The notes under the pieces were generated by a model. That model ran no database searches, was not told the origin of the DNA, and saw nothing but the letters and a program-made list of their open reading frames with translations. The translations under genes were made by a program, and so were the position numbers. From Glomus cerebriforme (lineage: Eukaryota > Glomeromycota > Glomeromycetes > Glomerales > Glomeraceae), in NCBI GenBank assembly GCA_003550305.1, contig QKYT01000100.1, forward strand, positions 204,953 to 268,952: 64,000 nucleotides of DNA. Reading direction: 5' to 3'. Numbering within the stretch: the stretch's first letter is position 1; each line of letters opens with the position of its first letter. This document shows positions 35,266-47,048 of this stretch, one piece after another.

Positions 35266-37586
35266 TTAAGAGGGTATTTTGGCTCCAAAATTAGGTACAT
35301 TAATATTTTTTGGGACTACACCGAATTTTTGATCCAAATCCTAAAACAAAAAAAAGAATTGTGAAAATCAATAATGTGACAAATATATTATTATATATTA
35401 TCTTAATTTAACTTACCAATAGGATTTTTAATGCATTTCTACTTTTTAGACAACCAAGATCTCCCGTATCAGTACTAGCAGCTTTTTCAATTTTCCCTTC
35501 TTCAGCATTCCAAGGAAATGTACGTTGCAATAATTCGTAAACCATCAAAGTTGTACCAAATTGTGGTGAAGATCTAAATACTCTAGCTGGCCCTCCTTTA
35601 AAGAATGCTTTAAATCCTTCTTCAGATAATATCTTTCTTCCTGCATCCATTATACCATTATAACTCGTTTGCCCTTTTCTTGCTTCAACTTGTAATCTTG
35701 TTTTAATAACATCACATGGTGTTGTAAGGTATGCTGCTGGCATACCTGCTATTGCTCCTGATAATAACAATTCTCCTATATTTAATTTTTTATCTGGACC
35801 TTCTCCAAAAACATTTGATTTAAGATGTGAATATGCTGGAAAATAAATGGCTGAAAAAGGTACATCTCTTAATAAACATGCTGATGCTCCTTTGTATAAT
35901 CCTAATAGACCAAGATTTTTTACTATCCATAATGCTGATCTACGTTGCACATCTGATGAAAGATTTTTTGCTAATTCTCCTTGTATTTGAAGTCGAATTT
36001 TTACAATTTCCAATGGATTCGTAAAAATCTACGTAAATATGTATATACATATATATTAAAAAAAAAAAAAAATCTTGATGTATTTTAAATAAACGCGAAA
36101 AAATCGCGTTAAATTCTTGACTTACCACTTGACAAGCTCCTGCACCAGCACCAGATAAAATTTCGTATTTTAATGGAAGTGATCCATTTTTATCCCTCAA
36201 TTTGGATCTTAAATAATCATTCACCGTTAATTTAATAGCTTTTTCTGGTGCAACACCCTAAGATATAAGAAAAAATTTCTTTAACAAGTCGAATTTTCAT
36301 ATAATATAGTCACGTGATACCATAAAATTTTTACTTACGACTAATTGGGGACCAAGACCACTATAAAGACCCGTAACTCCTTCATTTCTTATAACTTTTT
36401 TAAAACAATCAATACTATTTATATATAATAATTCACCTACAACCTTTGATCTCTGATTCTGCATTCTAGTTTTCACCAAATCAATTGGATAAACAGCAGT
36501 GGCACCAATAGCACCAGCAATTGATCCAAGAGAAAAAGAATGCACCTGATGTAAAATATCCCAAAAAAGTCCTTGACGTTTCTTTGTTGGAATTTGAATA
36601 ATTGGTCTTTGATCTCGTTTTTGCCATTTTGGATCCAATAATTGAGCAAAATCTTTTCTACTTAACTTTCCTGAAGGATTTCCAAGTCCAGCAAAATGAA
36701 ATATTATATCAGCTTCTAATGGTGTAAATAAAGAAAATCTTGTCTCTTTTGCAGCAGTATTAAGAAAATCATTCTTTGTAATACGTTTATCATTACTTTC
36801 TGAAATAGCTCTCAATACAACTCTTTCAACCATATCCATTTGTCTTACTACATTATGAAATGCTACAACTGTAGAATAATTTATTTTATTACCACTTGAT
36901 ATATTACATAATGTAGGTAAATGTTCTATAACATAATCGGATAATTTATGTTTCGCAATAGAAATGATGATCTTCTTAAAAGAATTAGGAGAGATATAAC
37001 CGGAACCTTCTTTATCATAATATTTAAATTCTTGTCTCAACCTTTCAGCTTGTAATCCCTTTAATAATTGAGTAAATTCTTCATAATTTAATTCATGTTT
37101 TTTATCATTATTCCAACCAACATAATATTTTAACCACTCACAATCAAAATCAAAAGGTACACTATCAGGTCCAATATTTGAAACAAGTATTTTTTTAAAT
37201 TGATCTAAGGTAATTTTACCTTTACCTTGAGTATCAAATAATCTAAAAGCTATTTCATATTCTGCATCAGGTTTTGATAATAAATTTTCAAATACCATAA
37301 AATCTTGAAGTGATATTAAACCTTTTCCACTCTTATCTGCTATCCTAAATAATAAAGCAAATTGTTCTTTTTGTATTTTTTGATAATCTTCTCCTGGTGC
37401 TATCGCAGAAATAAAATCTTCTTGATTCATATATTTTTGGTCCTTAATTTTTATAGAAGAAAATTTTTCAAACTTTTCTTTTTGTAAAGCATATTGTTGT
37501 TCCGGAGTAATAATGCTGCTACGTGACGAACGTATACGTTCTAATCGTCCTAGTGAGGATGCTGCTGTTTCTGTCCGTGACGACAT
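35266..37586 (-). CDS. AGC1: mitochondrial aspartate-glutamate carrier with EF-hands (AGC/aralar type)
   Basis: Four exons on the minus strand: 37586-36339, 36257-36126, 36028-35417, 35340-35266, giving 688 residues, near human citrin/aralar (about 675). The N-terminal half holds EF-hand repeats: [43 protein letters not shown] and a degenerate [16 protein letters not shown]. The C-terminal half has three mitochondrial carrier repeats with the Px[DE]xx[KR]x[RK] signatures PIDLVKTR (about residue 367), PLEIVKIR (about 465) and PCDVIKTR (about 564). Such carriers sit in the inner mitochondrial membrane, exchange matrix aspartate for cytosolic glutamate plus a proton, and serve the malate-aspartate shuttle. 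The last 25 residues, in exon 4, end FGAKIPS. Codon phases agree at every junction. Confidence 0.92.
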
Positions 37587-39181
37587 ATTGTAAAATAATA
37601 TTTGTAATTAAATAAAAGAAAGATTTATTTTATTTTATTTTTTTTATTTTTATTTTTATTTTTTTTTTTAAAAAAAAAAGGAAGGAAAACCCCGGATTTA
37701 TTATATAATTTTTTTTTTAAGGAGTGAAATTTTTTTTTTTTTTTAATCAGTAAATTGTCCTCCTTTTATATAATTTAGGTTAAATCCGTTGTTTAACAAA
37801 CTCCATGTATGCTTTTGTATCGTTCATTTTTTTTTTCCTTAAGGTTATAAATCTAAAAAAAAAAACTGAAATTGTAATAGATGTTTAGCCAATCACATAG
37901 ATGATAGATAGAAAATTTTCACAATGGACAAATGCAACTTTTACACGAGATACTTTTTATTAGTATTTTTTTTTAGATGTTGCGTCAAAAAAATGACAGA
38001 AACCATTAAAACAACAAATAATAACGCCAACGCCAAAAATCGCCAATATATTCATAATTTGCGTTACCTCGGCTATTTCTAATGGAGATACAAATCGCAT
38101 ATTCAATTACACAGATAATGAGTCACTTAAAATTTGTTATTTTTTTAAACCAATAATAATAATTCAAAGTAGATCTCCTTAAAAAAACAGGTATGTTCAA
38201 AATACCCGGCTCGATGATAGCTCGTGGGAAATTTCGGAAAATCCATGTAGGCTAACGGAACATTATTACACAAATTATCCACGTTTGGTAATTAACACAT
38301 GCTCATTAATTTAATAAAGATCTCGAATATCCTTGCATTTCTCTGAGTAAAGATGGTCCGAAATTTTTTTTTTTTTTTTATCCGAAAAGGAGAAATATTA
38401 TCGGTCGTTCTTTTTGATCTAATATCTCGAATTTGTAAATCCTTAAAATCTTTAAATATATAAATTCTAGTGCTAAAAAAAAAAAATTTTTTATAAATGG
38501 GGAAAATTTTTTTGGGGGAAATAAAAGAAAATCAAATTTTATTCATCTAGATCGTAATTTATACTAAACCTTTTTAGTTAAAATCGTCTCTGAAGACCAA
38601 TTATGAATAATGGAATGATATCCACAACTCCACATTAGATTTTCCATATTAGGCTTTTTATCAATCGCTAATACACGTGCTATATGAATTATATATGAGT
38701 TATACGAGAGGGTATTAGATAGAACCATTTCCAATGCAGCAACTCACTGAAGCAAATCAGTATAACCATGCCTCAATTTTTAACCTTTAATAATTGAGTA
38801 AATTATATAATGTAACACATCTGATTTTTATGTTACGTGTTAAAAGTATACAATTATTTTTTTTTTTNTTTTTNTTTTTTTTTTTCCTTAAAAAAAAATT
38901 TTTTTTTTTTTTCTTTTAAAAAAATTGTCCCTATATTAGTGTTCAAAAAAAAAAGTATAAATGGATAGCATAAACGCCAAAATATTCGTCATTTATGTAA
39001 CCATCCGGATAGTTCCGGTAGATCAGTTGCACAAATACAGTACCCTCTTAAGTTCATGTAAGTCCCCCATTAATAAATTTTCCTCAAAAATTTTGTAAAA
39101 AGATTATTGTAAATAGAAAGAAAATAACAACAACAACAATAATAATAATTTATTTAATATAAGCTTAAACCCTGTCTCGTA
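37587..39181. other. promoter side of the carrier gene, homopolymer-rich DNA
   Basis: Long T and A runs (37620-37750, 38360-38380, 38860-38920, with two N) separated by mixed sequence. No frame or RNA gene that I can support. The first part is the 5' flank of the carrier gene. Confidence 0.4.
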
Positions 39182-39235
39182 GGTGACACTCTTATCAGTT
39201 CGAGTCTGAAAGGTAAAAAAAGAAAACTTCAATAT
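39182..39235 (-). pseudogene. small duplicate of an ECM15 exon with its upstream intron end
   Basis: On the minus strand 39205-39182 reads ACTCGAACTGATAAGAGTGT then CACC, identical but for one base to the start of exon 5 of the ECM15-like gene (28039-28062). It is preceded by an intron-like ...GTTTTCTTTTTTTACCTTTCAG that resembles the end of the real intron. The presence of intron sequence argues for a genomic duplication, not a retrocopy. No other exons were found nearby. Confidence 0.6.
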
Positions 39236-42200
39236 GAGTAACAATTCTTATTAATTTGGAGCAAACCCGAATTACTTGACCAAAAGGATAATGATTAACA
39301 ACAGTATTAAGTGTGGATAACTTCGTAAACTGCCAAATGTTATTGTATTCATCCTAATAATGGTATGTGATATATTAATCATAAAAGTTTTTACTCCATT
39401 AATCTTCTTGGAGAAGCAGTCTAGTAACAATTTTTTAATTTTGTTTTTTTTTAACAAATAGATATCTTACATAATTTATCATGATACCCATTTTATTTAT
39501 CATTCTTCTCTTCATCATGAAATTTCTTTGAATCCTGAATAATATAGTTCCGGGTATTAATATTATTGCAGGTATCCACTTCGAACACCTGATTATTACA
39601 TTGAGAGCAGCACTTTAATAAAGTTCTTTCTTCAATGCGAATAATTACTAAGTGGGCATGTTTAGGAAATTTATTGTATGCATATTGTATTTACAATTTG
39701 AAGGATTTGTTGTCTTTAAAGATATTAATGTAAATAGAGAAATAGAAGATCATATAGCAGAGAATTCGTAATAAAATAAATCTATTACATTATTTTGCAT
39801 TCTACAATTGCAAAAAATATTCGGAAACATAAATTTTGTATAATTTTATATTCCATTACACAAAATAATTTCAATTTGTTTAAAGTTCAATATTTTTTAG
39901 TATTTAGTAAGAAAAAATAATAAAATCTTTTCTATAAATGATTTAATTTATGAATCATTATTTTTATTGTTTAACATTCATAAATTTTATAAATGCACTT
40001 TACAAAATAATGCAGAATATATAATACATTACAAGACATTTTAATAATACTGTATATTAATATAATGCAATAAACACAATCAAATTAATGATTATTTTTT
40101 GTTATTATTTGCAATAGGTAGGTGTTTGTCTTATGAATCTGAAAGAAAAAAGAAAACAGTTACAAAAATTTAAACAAATTTCTTATTTAAAAATTCCAAT
40201 TGTTTTTTATATACTGTATGTATCAACTTTAAATTCAGAAATAATCCTATATTTCATACCATTCATTTAGTCTTGAATTTATTATTCAAATAATTTTTGA
40301 GTAGTCATAACAAAAAATTAATGATATTCCAATCAAATATGTGATTATAACAGTTAAGAAAAGCATTTTATAATTATGTTTTCTAATCATAATAATGTAA
40401 TTAAAACCATATTATTCTTTACTCAAAATATTAAGTTAAATAAAAGTTGCAATATAATAACAATTATATTTATTTTTAATATTTTTTAATTATCATAATT
40501 GAATTCTTGTAAAATACATGTAATTTATAGTAATCTAATAGTTCACTACTTTTTAATACTTATCTAATATACAGAAGGTTGATTTTTAATTTTGCATAAA
40601 AAAATATAAAATAATATATATATATATAGAAAATTTTTATTCAATACATCATGTACCCAATATTTTTATATAATCATTACTAATCATTTAAAAAAAATAA
40701 ATATATTAATAAAGCAAATAAAATTTTTATTTAGTAATCAATTATAAATTGCAATAAACAATCTTTTTAATTAACTAAGCATTTTATACAATTACAATCA
40801 AATTAAGAATTTACTGATGACCAAAGAAAGCTATTTCTTATTTTTATTATTAAGCTTAAGCTTTATTAGCAAGTTTTATTTCACAATACCTAATATTGTA
40901 TCTGATACTTTACAACCCATCCTGATTCATTATTCTTTTTATTTAATAGACTGTTAAGAAAATTAAATGCATTTTTTTTCACTGAAACTTTTTTATATTG
41001 AATCATATAGATTGCATTATACAAATTTTATTTATTAATAACATATTGCTGATATTTGTTTATAAGCATTCAGTATTGTTTACTTGCCTTAACATTACTT
41101 CAAACATTTAAAAATAGATATTTACTAACATTACTTTAGTTAATTTTCAAAATTGAGGTAAAAAATTTACTGTTTAAAGGTTAAGATTTAAGAATATATC
41201 CTTTGTATTTATTAATAAAGGTTATTACAACATAAATTCTATATTTTTTACTAATATTTATGTACTATGGATAATTAATTCTGCAGAAAGTTTTATTTTA
41301 CTGATAATCAAGATTAGCTATTTTCTTTAATTCATATATACCTGCATTATTATATAAAAATATTTCTTTTATAATCTTTTCACTACTTTCATTATCTTTC
41401 TTTGAGTAATCTTTCTGTATTCAAATTCCTTTTGTATATAATAATCATCAAGAAATAATGCTACTTTTTACTATAATACAAATTGCTTACTAACATAAAG
41501 ATTATTTGTTTCATCCATTTTGTCTTCATCTTTGAACCAATCATTACTATATTTAATTTTATTTTTATTAAACTCTTTATCACTTTAGATATTATTAATT
41601 TTATTAATCTTATCATTCATATTTTTTTTTTAATTTTTTTGGAAAAGAAAATAAAATTGATATAATATGTCAAATTATATCATATACATGATTAAACTTT
41701 GGATATACAAAATACATAAAAGTACTATTTAAATTCCCTATATATTTATATATTTTTTTTTAATGTTAGTAAAAATAAAGACAATTTTAAAATAATATAA
41801 TATTATTAAATTCTCTATTATTTATATAGTATTTAAAATATTTACCAAAAAATTAATTTAAAGCAATTATCCTAAAAATGGTTTAAATTCTCATTTAAAT
41901 TTATTATTTATTTATTACTATATATTATAACTCATAAGTCATAATACTCTAAGTATCTTAATAATTTATAATTCAAATTTTTATTATAAATAATATATAT
42001 TTAAAAAACTTATATTATAATTAGAAAAATATTTATATATAATTTTTAAGTAAAATTATATAAAAAAGAGAAAATATTATACATAAAAAAGATACTATAT
42101 TTTGCAATATATGATAATAATAAAAAGTAAATTAGTAATATAATTTTTTTTATTTATAAGAATTAAATTTAAATTAATTAAAATATTTTTTTTAAGGGTG

Positions 42201-42308
42201 AATTTATTTTTCACCCAGAGTAAGACTAATTATTCTTCACCCTATCATATAATCATAATTATTATAATATATAAATATAATAATAAAAATGTACTAATTG
42301 TAAAATTT
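39236..42308. other. AT-rich gene-free DNA
   Basis: Three kilobases of very AT-rich sequence with only low-complexity frames (for example 41483-41665). The imperfect inverted pair TTTTTCACCCAGAG / ATTCTTCACCCTATC around 42210-42245 is noted without an interpretation. Confidence 0.35.
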
Positions 42309-42389
42309 GCTCAATTAGTTTAGTTAGTTAGAACATTAAATAATTTTTATTTTTATTTTAAAGATACAGGTTCAATTCCTGTACTGGGC
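42309..42389 (+). tRNA. tRNA-like sequence, probably a pseudogene
   Basis: The ends GCTCAAT (42309-42315) and ACTGGGC (42383-42389) can pair as an acceptor stem with a G-T pair and one mismatch. A T arm ACAGG-TTCAATT-CCTGT is perfect, and its GGTTCAATTCC fits an internal B box apart from one base. A D-arm-like TTAGTTTAGTTAGTTAGAAC lies between. The anticodon part is a T/A run with an over-long loop (or a small intron), so no anticodon can be assigned. A CCTTTT run follows, a likely Pol III stop. Confidence 0.4.
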
Positions 42390-42457
42390 CTTTTAATTTT
42401 TTTTTTTGTATTATTTATGTTATTTATATTAATTTATTTAATTGTATCATTCATAAT

Positions 42458-42953
42458 TAAGGTTACTTACCAAAACCTAGGGGTTTAGACAAGATGGCAT
42501 TTTGCTGAAAAGTGAAATTCTGCCAAAACTATATTAAAGTTATATTAAAAAACTGGTAAAACTCTGGAGAAAAGTGAAACTGCCGAAACCTATTATAATT
42601 GCCAAAACTGCTGAAACTCTGCCAAAACTAGGGATACGCAATTTGATTTGACATTTGACATTTGATTTGAATTTGATTTGAATTTGCAAATTCAAATCAG
42701 CTTTTTTTTGATTTGATTTGAATTTGATTTGATTTGATTCGAAAATTCTTTAATTTGATTGGTCAATTNGACAAATATTTGATATTTGATTNGAATTTGA
42801 TTCGAACCTGATTTGATTTGACAAATTCAAATTGGCTTCATATTTGATTTGATTTGAGTTTGAGGAACTCTAGCCAAAACTATAATAATTCTATAGTAAA
42901 ATTTTGATAAAACTAATTGTAAGATTTTGAAGAGGTTTAGGCAGGCAATCTTA
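42458..42953. mobile_element. hAT-type MITE, family B copy 2, interrupted
   Basis: Reverse-orientation copy of 6612-6855. It starts TAAGGTTACTTACCAAAACC, ends GGTTTAGGCAGGCAATCTTA, and is flanked by the exact 8-bp duplication TTCATAAT (42450-42457 and 42954-42961). After removing the insert at 42629-42872 (plus its duplicated 8 bp) it is about 244 bp, the same as copy 1, and can be aligned to it throughout. Confidence 0.88.
42629..42872. mobile_element. hAT-type MITE, family D, nested in family B
   Basis: Inserted in the family B element with an exact 8-bp duplication GCCAAAAC (42621-42628 and 42873-42880). The ends are TAGGGATACGCAATTTG and, reversed, TAGAGTTCCTCAAACTC, so the inverted repeats are short and imperfect. 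The interior consists almost wholly of TTTGATTTGAATTTGATTTG-like motifs in both orientations. Confidence 0.8.
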
Positions 42954-42961
42954 TTCATAAT

Positions 42962-43258
42962 AGTATTATTCATTTATGTTATCATATTCATATCATTTAT
43001 GCTATTTATTATATTTATATTATTTTTTGTATTATATAATCTTTTATGATATTTTGCTAAATCTTAATGTTCGTATAAGCTATAATGTTAGTTGTATGAT
43101 AGCATATCTTAATAAACATATAATAATAGAGGATACTCTTTCTGCTAATCCATTTTTCTAAAGAAGTTTTGAAAAGAAAAGTTGTACTTTTTGTCATTTA
43201 TTTTGCATTAAGAAAATAGTCTTTTAATCTTAGAAAAAATTGTTCTATACTACTAGAG
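42962..43258. other. AT-rich spacer
   Basis: Short spacer with TATTATTTAT-type repeats after the MITE; nothing else seen. Confidence 0.4.
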
Positions 43259-43399
43259 TTAATTAGAAAGGTTTAAAAAATTTGGATAATAGTCCCTTAA
43301 AATACCAAATGGCCCTTCTGGTATTAACTTAAAGAAAGATATAAGTGACTGAAAGTTATTATGAATCTGACATGCAAAGAAACTTGATATATCAGACAT
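43259..43399 (-). pseudogene. 46-codon frame, possible exon remnant
   Basis: The minus strand reads MSDISSFFACQIHNNFQSLI then SFFKLIPEGPFGILRDYYPN, ending FLNLSN and TAA. The composition is unlike the surrounding low-complexity frames and looks like a protein end. No family recognised. The following 43400-44649 holds only short fragments. Confidence 0.25.
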
Positions 43400-44649
43400 C
43401 TTTTATGAACATAAGATGGATGGGTTGAACTTGTGACTACTTTTAATAAACCCAAAAGCTGCCTAACATAAGGTTATTTTGGAAGTAAACAACTTTTTGC
43501 AAAGTCAAGTTAATACATGAGCTTGGATATAGCAGGAAAAATCTTTTCTGAAATTTAAGTTTGGTGAAAATTTCCCTTTTTTTAAATTTTACAATTATTT
43601 TTGTTAGTGAAAAGGTGATAGGATATCAAGATTTTTAGGCTCATGAAGAAAAATAGCAAAATCAGTAATGGATTATATCATATACTGAGACAAAAAATCC
43701 TCTCTACCTTGGCAACTTAAACTTTTTCAAATCATGCAAAGCAATACCAAAGACGGAAGTAGGGGATACTGAAAAATTTGATCAATAGCTGATTACCTAT
43801 TAGTAATTAATTTTCTTGTTATATTACATTTCCTAGATTTTAGTTTCATAGTGATAATTCTTATTTTACCTCTTAAGGTAATGTTATTATAGTTATTATT
43901 AAAAAATCTAAAAAAAATATATAACAAGATATACAGTAGATACTAGATCAAGATGCATTTACATGAAAAAACAGTTTAATGAATGAAAGCAAGACCATTT
44001 TTTTTCGCAATAATAGGTATATCAAAAATAAAGATTCTTAGAAAAAGATAAACTGATGATAATTTTATGTAAGTAGTCAACTCAATTTAGTAGACATGTG
44101 CTTTTATACCATTAGAAATTGGCTTATTTCAAAGGAAATCCTACTGGAATGAAGATTAATTAACATGAGTTTAATTGGTATAGTAAAAACAAAATACCGG
44201 ATGATGGCCTTCAGATGAGATAGTATAAGTAGTTGACTCGATTTATCTGGAATATCTGTTAAGGTAACCTGTGTATTGATTCTAGTAAAATAAAAAAATA
44301 GAAGTATTTGGTATTAGAAAGCTTGTCCTTTTGGAGCAAATATTCATATCAGTAAATGTTATTCTGCTAAATCTTATTCCGCTAAATGTTACGGGAAAAA
44401 AATTCAATATTTTTGGGATATCAATTTATGTATGAAAATTAATTTATCACACAAGCGATAGTCATATTTGCACAGATGATTTGCAGTGTATCATTATTAT
44501 ATCATATACACTTTAATAAAGATCAAAAACGTGTTAATTTATGTTGCACACATCTACATGTATTGTGGTGGAGTGAAAGTAAAAAATAAATTATTCTAAT
44601 AAATATATAATATCTATTTTAATAGAGAATCTATGGTCCAGAAAATCTG

Positions 44650-45678
44650 TTACACATACTCACAATTATTGTTAAAATCTGAGAAATCTATGTTAACATT
44701 TTTTTTCTGAAAATAGAAATATCCAAAATTAAAATAGTTGATTTTTAGCGAATTATATAAATATGGTTTGCCATGTGTTTTACAATAATATTGTACATAT
44801 TTTGAACTTCTAACAATACTTTTATTACCAAGTTTATTAATACGGTAATATTCAGGATTCAATAGCCACTTTAACATATAAGTACATCCTGAATATTTAA
44901 CAATTCTATAGCCTTGCCAATATAATTCTATAAAAGCAGCTATATATGATACAAAACATAATCGATTACTTAGCTGTTCTTTCTTCTTATTTACATTATT
45001 TGCTATATAATCATCAAGAGCTTTTTTAATGCTAATAAGATCTATTCCTAAAAACTTCTTTTTATTAGAAGTGTTATCATTCTTTACCATATTTCGAACT
45101 CATTTCACCCATGTTTCAGGTCTTAACTTGAAAGCTCTCCAAGCCTGTTGGACAACTTTTGCATTATCGATTAAATGATTTACAATCTTTTTCCTACCTT
45201 TATGTGAATAATCATAACTATAATGAACCAAACCTTTACTGTATATAACTGAATATGCTAGATAAATCTCATCAACTTCATTAAAACTGAACAATAATAT
45301 ACTTCCTCCTTTTTTTATATTCTTTCATACAGAATTAGAATGCATTTTAACAGTTTTAGCAATACATTTCTTCAGATGATCATTATCACATTTGATGGTA
45401 TTTTCATAGATAAACACCAATGAGTTACATACAGTACAATAAATATTAAATAAGTGTCTCCCAGCTTTAAATTTCCCATCTATATATATTCTTTCAGTCA
45501 TATGGATAAATCCATTTTTCAAAAAGTATTTTGGATTATATTCAAGAAGTTTCTTAAATGGATAATGAATACGAGAACATCACATTTCTGGTATTTCACC
45601 ACTATATCTATATTGCAAATTGTTTAATGCCTGCACTACTACAGGATTCAAACCATTATAGTTGTTAGATTTAGTCAT
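44650..45678 (-). pseudogene. 343-codon frame broken only by three TGA codons
   Basis: A single minus-strand frame runs from an ATG at 45678 to TAA at 44652-44650. Its only internal stops are TGA at 45582-45580, 45327-45325 and 45102-45100; no frameshift occurs. Reading across them the text stays protein-like: SGEIPEM-(TGA)-CSRIHYPF, MHSNSV-(TGA)-KNIKKGGS, RPETWVK-(TGA)-VRNMVKN. Other visible pieces: YNPKYFLKNGFIHMTERIYI, a CTVCNSLVFIYENTIKCDND segment with Cys pairs, VVQQAWRAFKLRPETW (IQ-like), YWQGYRIVKYSGCTYMLKWL and a hydrophobic, aromatic C-terminus. The IQ-like AWRAFKLRPETW phrase is reminiscent of a family repeated in Rhizophagus (recalled). Simplest reading: a recently inactivated family member. 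Alternatives are stop-codon readthrough or an origin in a UGA=Trp compartment. Confidence 0.6.
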
Positions 45679-47048
45679 TTTACAGATATAGAGAATTTAT
45701 AGCAATTTATAGCTGTTTAGTGATTTATAGCATTTTTAGCAATTTTAAAGACTTGTAGCAATTTATAGCAAGTATATTATAATAAAATATCACATTCATT
45801 TTTATTCAATTCTTCAGGTGAAAAACAGATTCATGATTCAGCTAAATTAGATTTGATCATCATGGTCAGCTAAACTATGCATAGCTAAAATTTGTATCAT
45901 ATATGATCTCCCTAGTTCCTTATCAATTCCTAGAAGGGTTCTAGGAACTAGCGAGTTTCTATGTACAGCACCTTTGGCTAAATCATGAGATGATCGGCCA
46001 GGAGGTATTTGATAAGTAGTCACACAGCATTTATAAGGATATATAGTTTAAAAAAAGGAAAAAAACCCAATGTAGGTAAAACTTTATTTGATAAGCATAT
46101 GCAAATTGACTTTGGTTAATACATTGAAGACAAAAATAGCCGAAAGGAAAGTGAACTATTTATTTTTTGCATTTTGATTTCTTTGACCCATGAGTCAGCA
46201 AAGTCACGTGACTGTGGCGCAGTAACTATACAAATTGACATCAATGTAAATTTGTGTATTTTATTATCACTAAAAAAACCTTTCTTATCACTTCTATTCT
46301 TTTCTCAATGGCATTTTTTAAGAAATTATCTGGAAGCTGTTTTGTGATGAGCATGTAGTTATTCCTGACCATCTTCGAGAATTGGATTTTACTAAGTAAA
46401 CTTAAAACTTTAATTATATTTGTATTATTTATTTTTGTAATGCACTTTGAAGTTAAAAAAAAATCACATGATTGTGTAAAAAAATTCACATACTTCTGCC
46501 AAGAAAATGTATTTTTTTTGTGGAACTATGCACTGAACTATGATTATCCATAGGTAACATCATGTTAATCTGTCAAAATAAACTTGTAACATGTGTCTCA
46601 GGTAATTCTCCTATCATCACAAAATAATAACAACTACTTTTTTAGTAAAAGAAAAGAATACCATATTTTTTTTTTATTATTTTTAAAAATTATGGAATTG
46701 CAAAGCTTGAATAATACTATCTAACTCAAGTAATTATGCTGAAAGGTTAACCAATCAAGTATATAAAGCATAGTAATATAATAATATGAAATATATAAGG
46801 CTCTAAAAATTCGAGCCAGTCCATATTTTTTTTTTTACCTAGTTTGCATATACCATCTTCCTAGCATATTTCGAGCTGAATATTCAGAGCCTTAAGAATA
46901 TATTAGTTAGTCTGTTGAGTGTAAATCAATTACTGCAATCTTAATCAGTTTGGGTAAGGAAATGGGTATCCTATCGTAGGTGAAACACAATGGAAAATTA
47001 GGTGGTGTGTCAAAAGCGATGAACTTTAAAACTTCTAAAATATGATTC
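45679..47048. other. spacer with one hairpin
   Basis: No supported gene. Contains a compact hairpin region at 45912-45951 where CCTAGAA-GGG-TTCTAGG overlaps an outer pair CTAGTTCC / GGAACTAG, and just upstream of the TGA-broken frame a run of AGCAATTTATAG-like repeats (45700-45770). Confidence 0.4.
45912..45951. repeat. compound hairpin
   Basis: The inner stem CCTAGAA / TTCTAGG with a 3-base loop and the outer arms CTAGTTCC / GGAACTAG compete for the shared GG. It is much more GC-rich than its surroundings. Function unknown. Confidence 0.4.

Noticed and set aside
44650..45678. Idea that this is a mitovirus- or mitochondrion-derived gene because of TGA codons
   Set aside because: No polymerase motif or known mitochondrial protein is recognisable; the fungal-family-like IQ segment fits better with a nuclear pseudogene. 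Kept only as an alternative.
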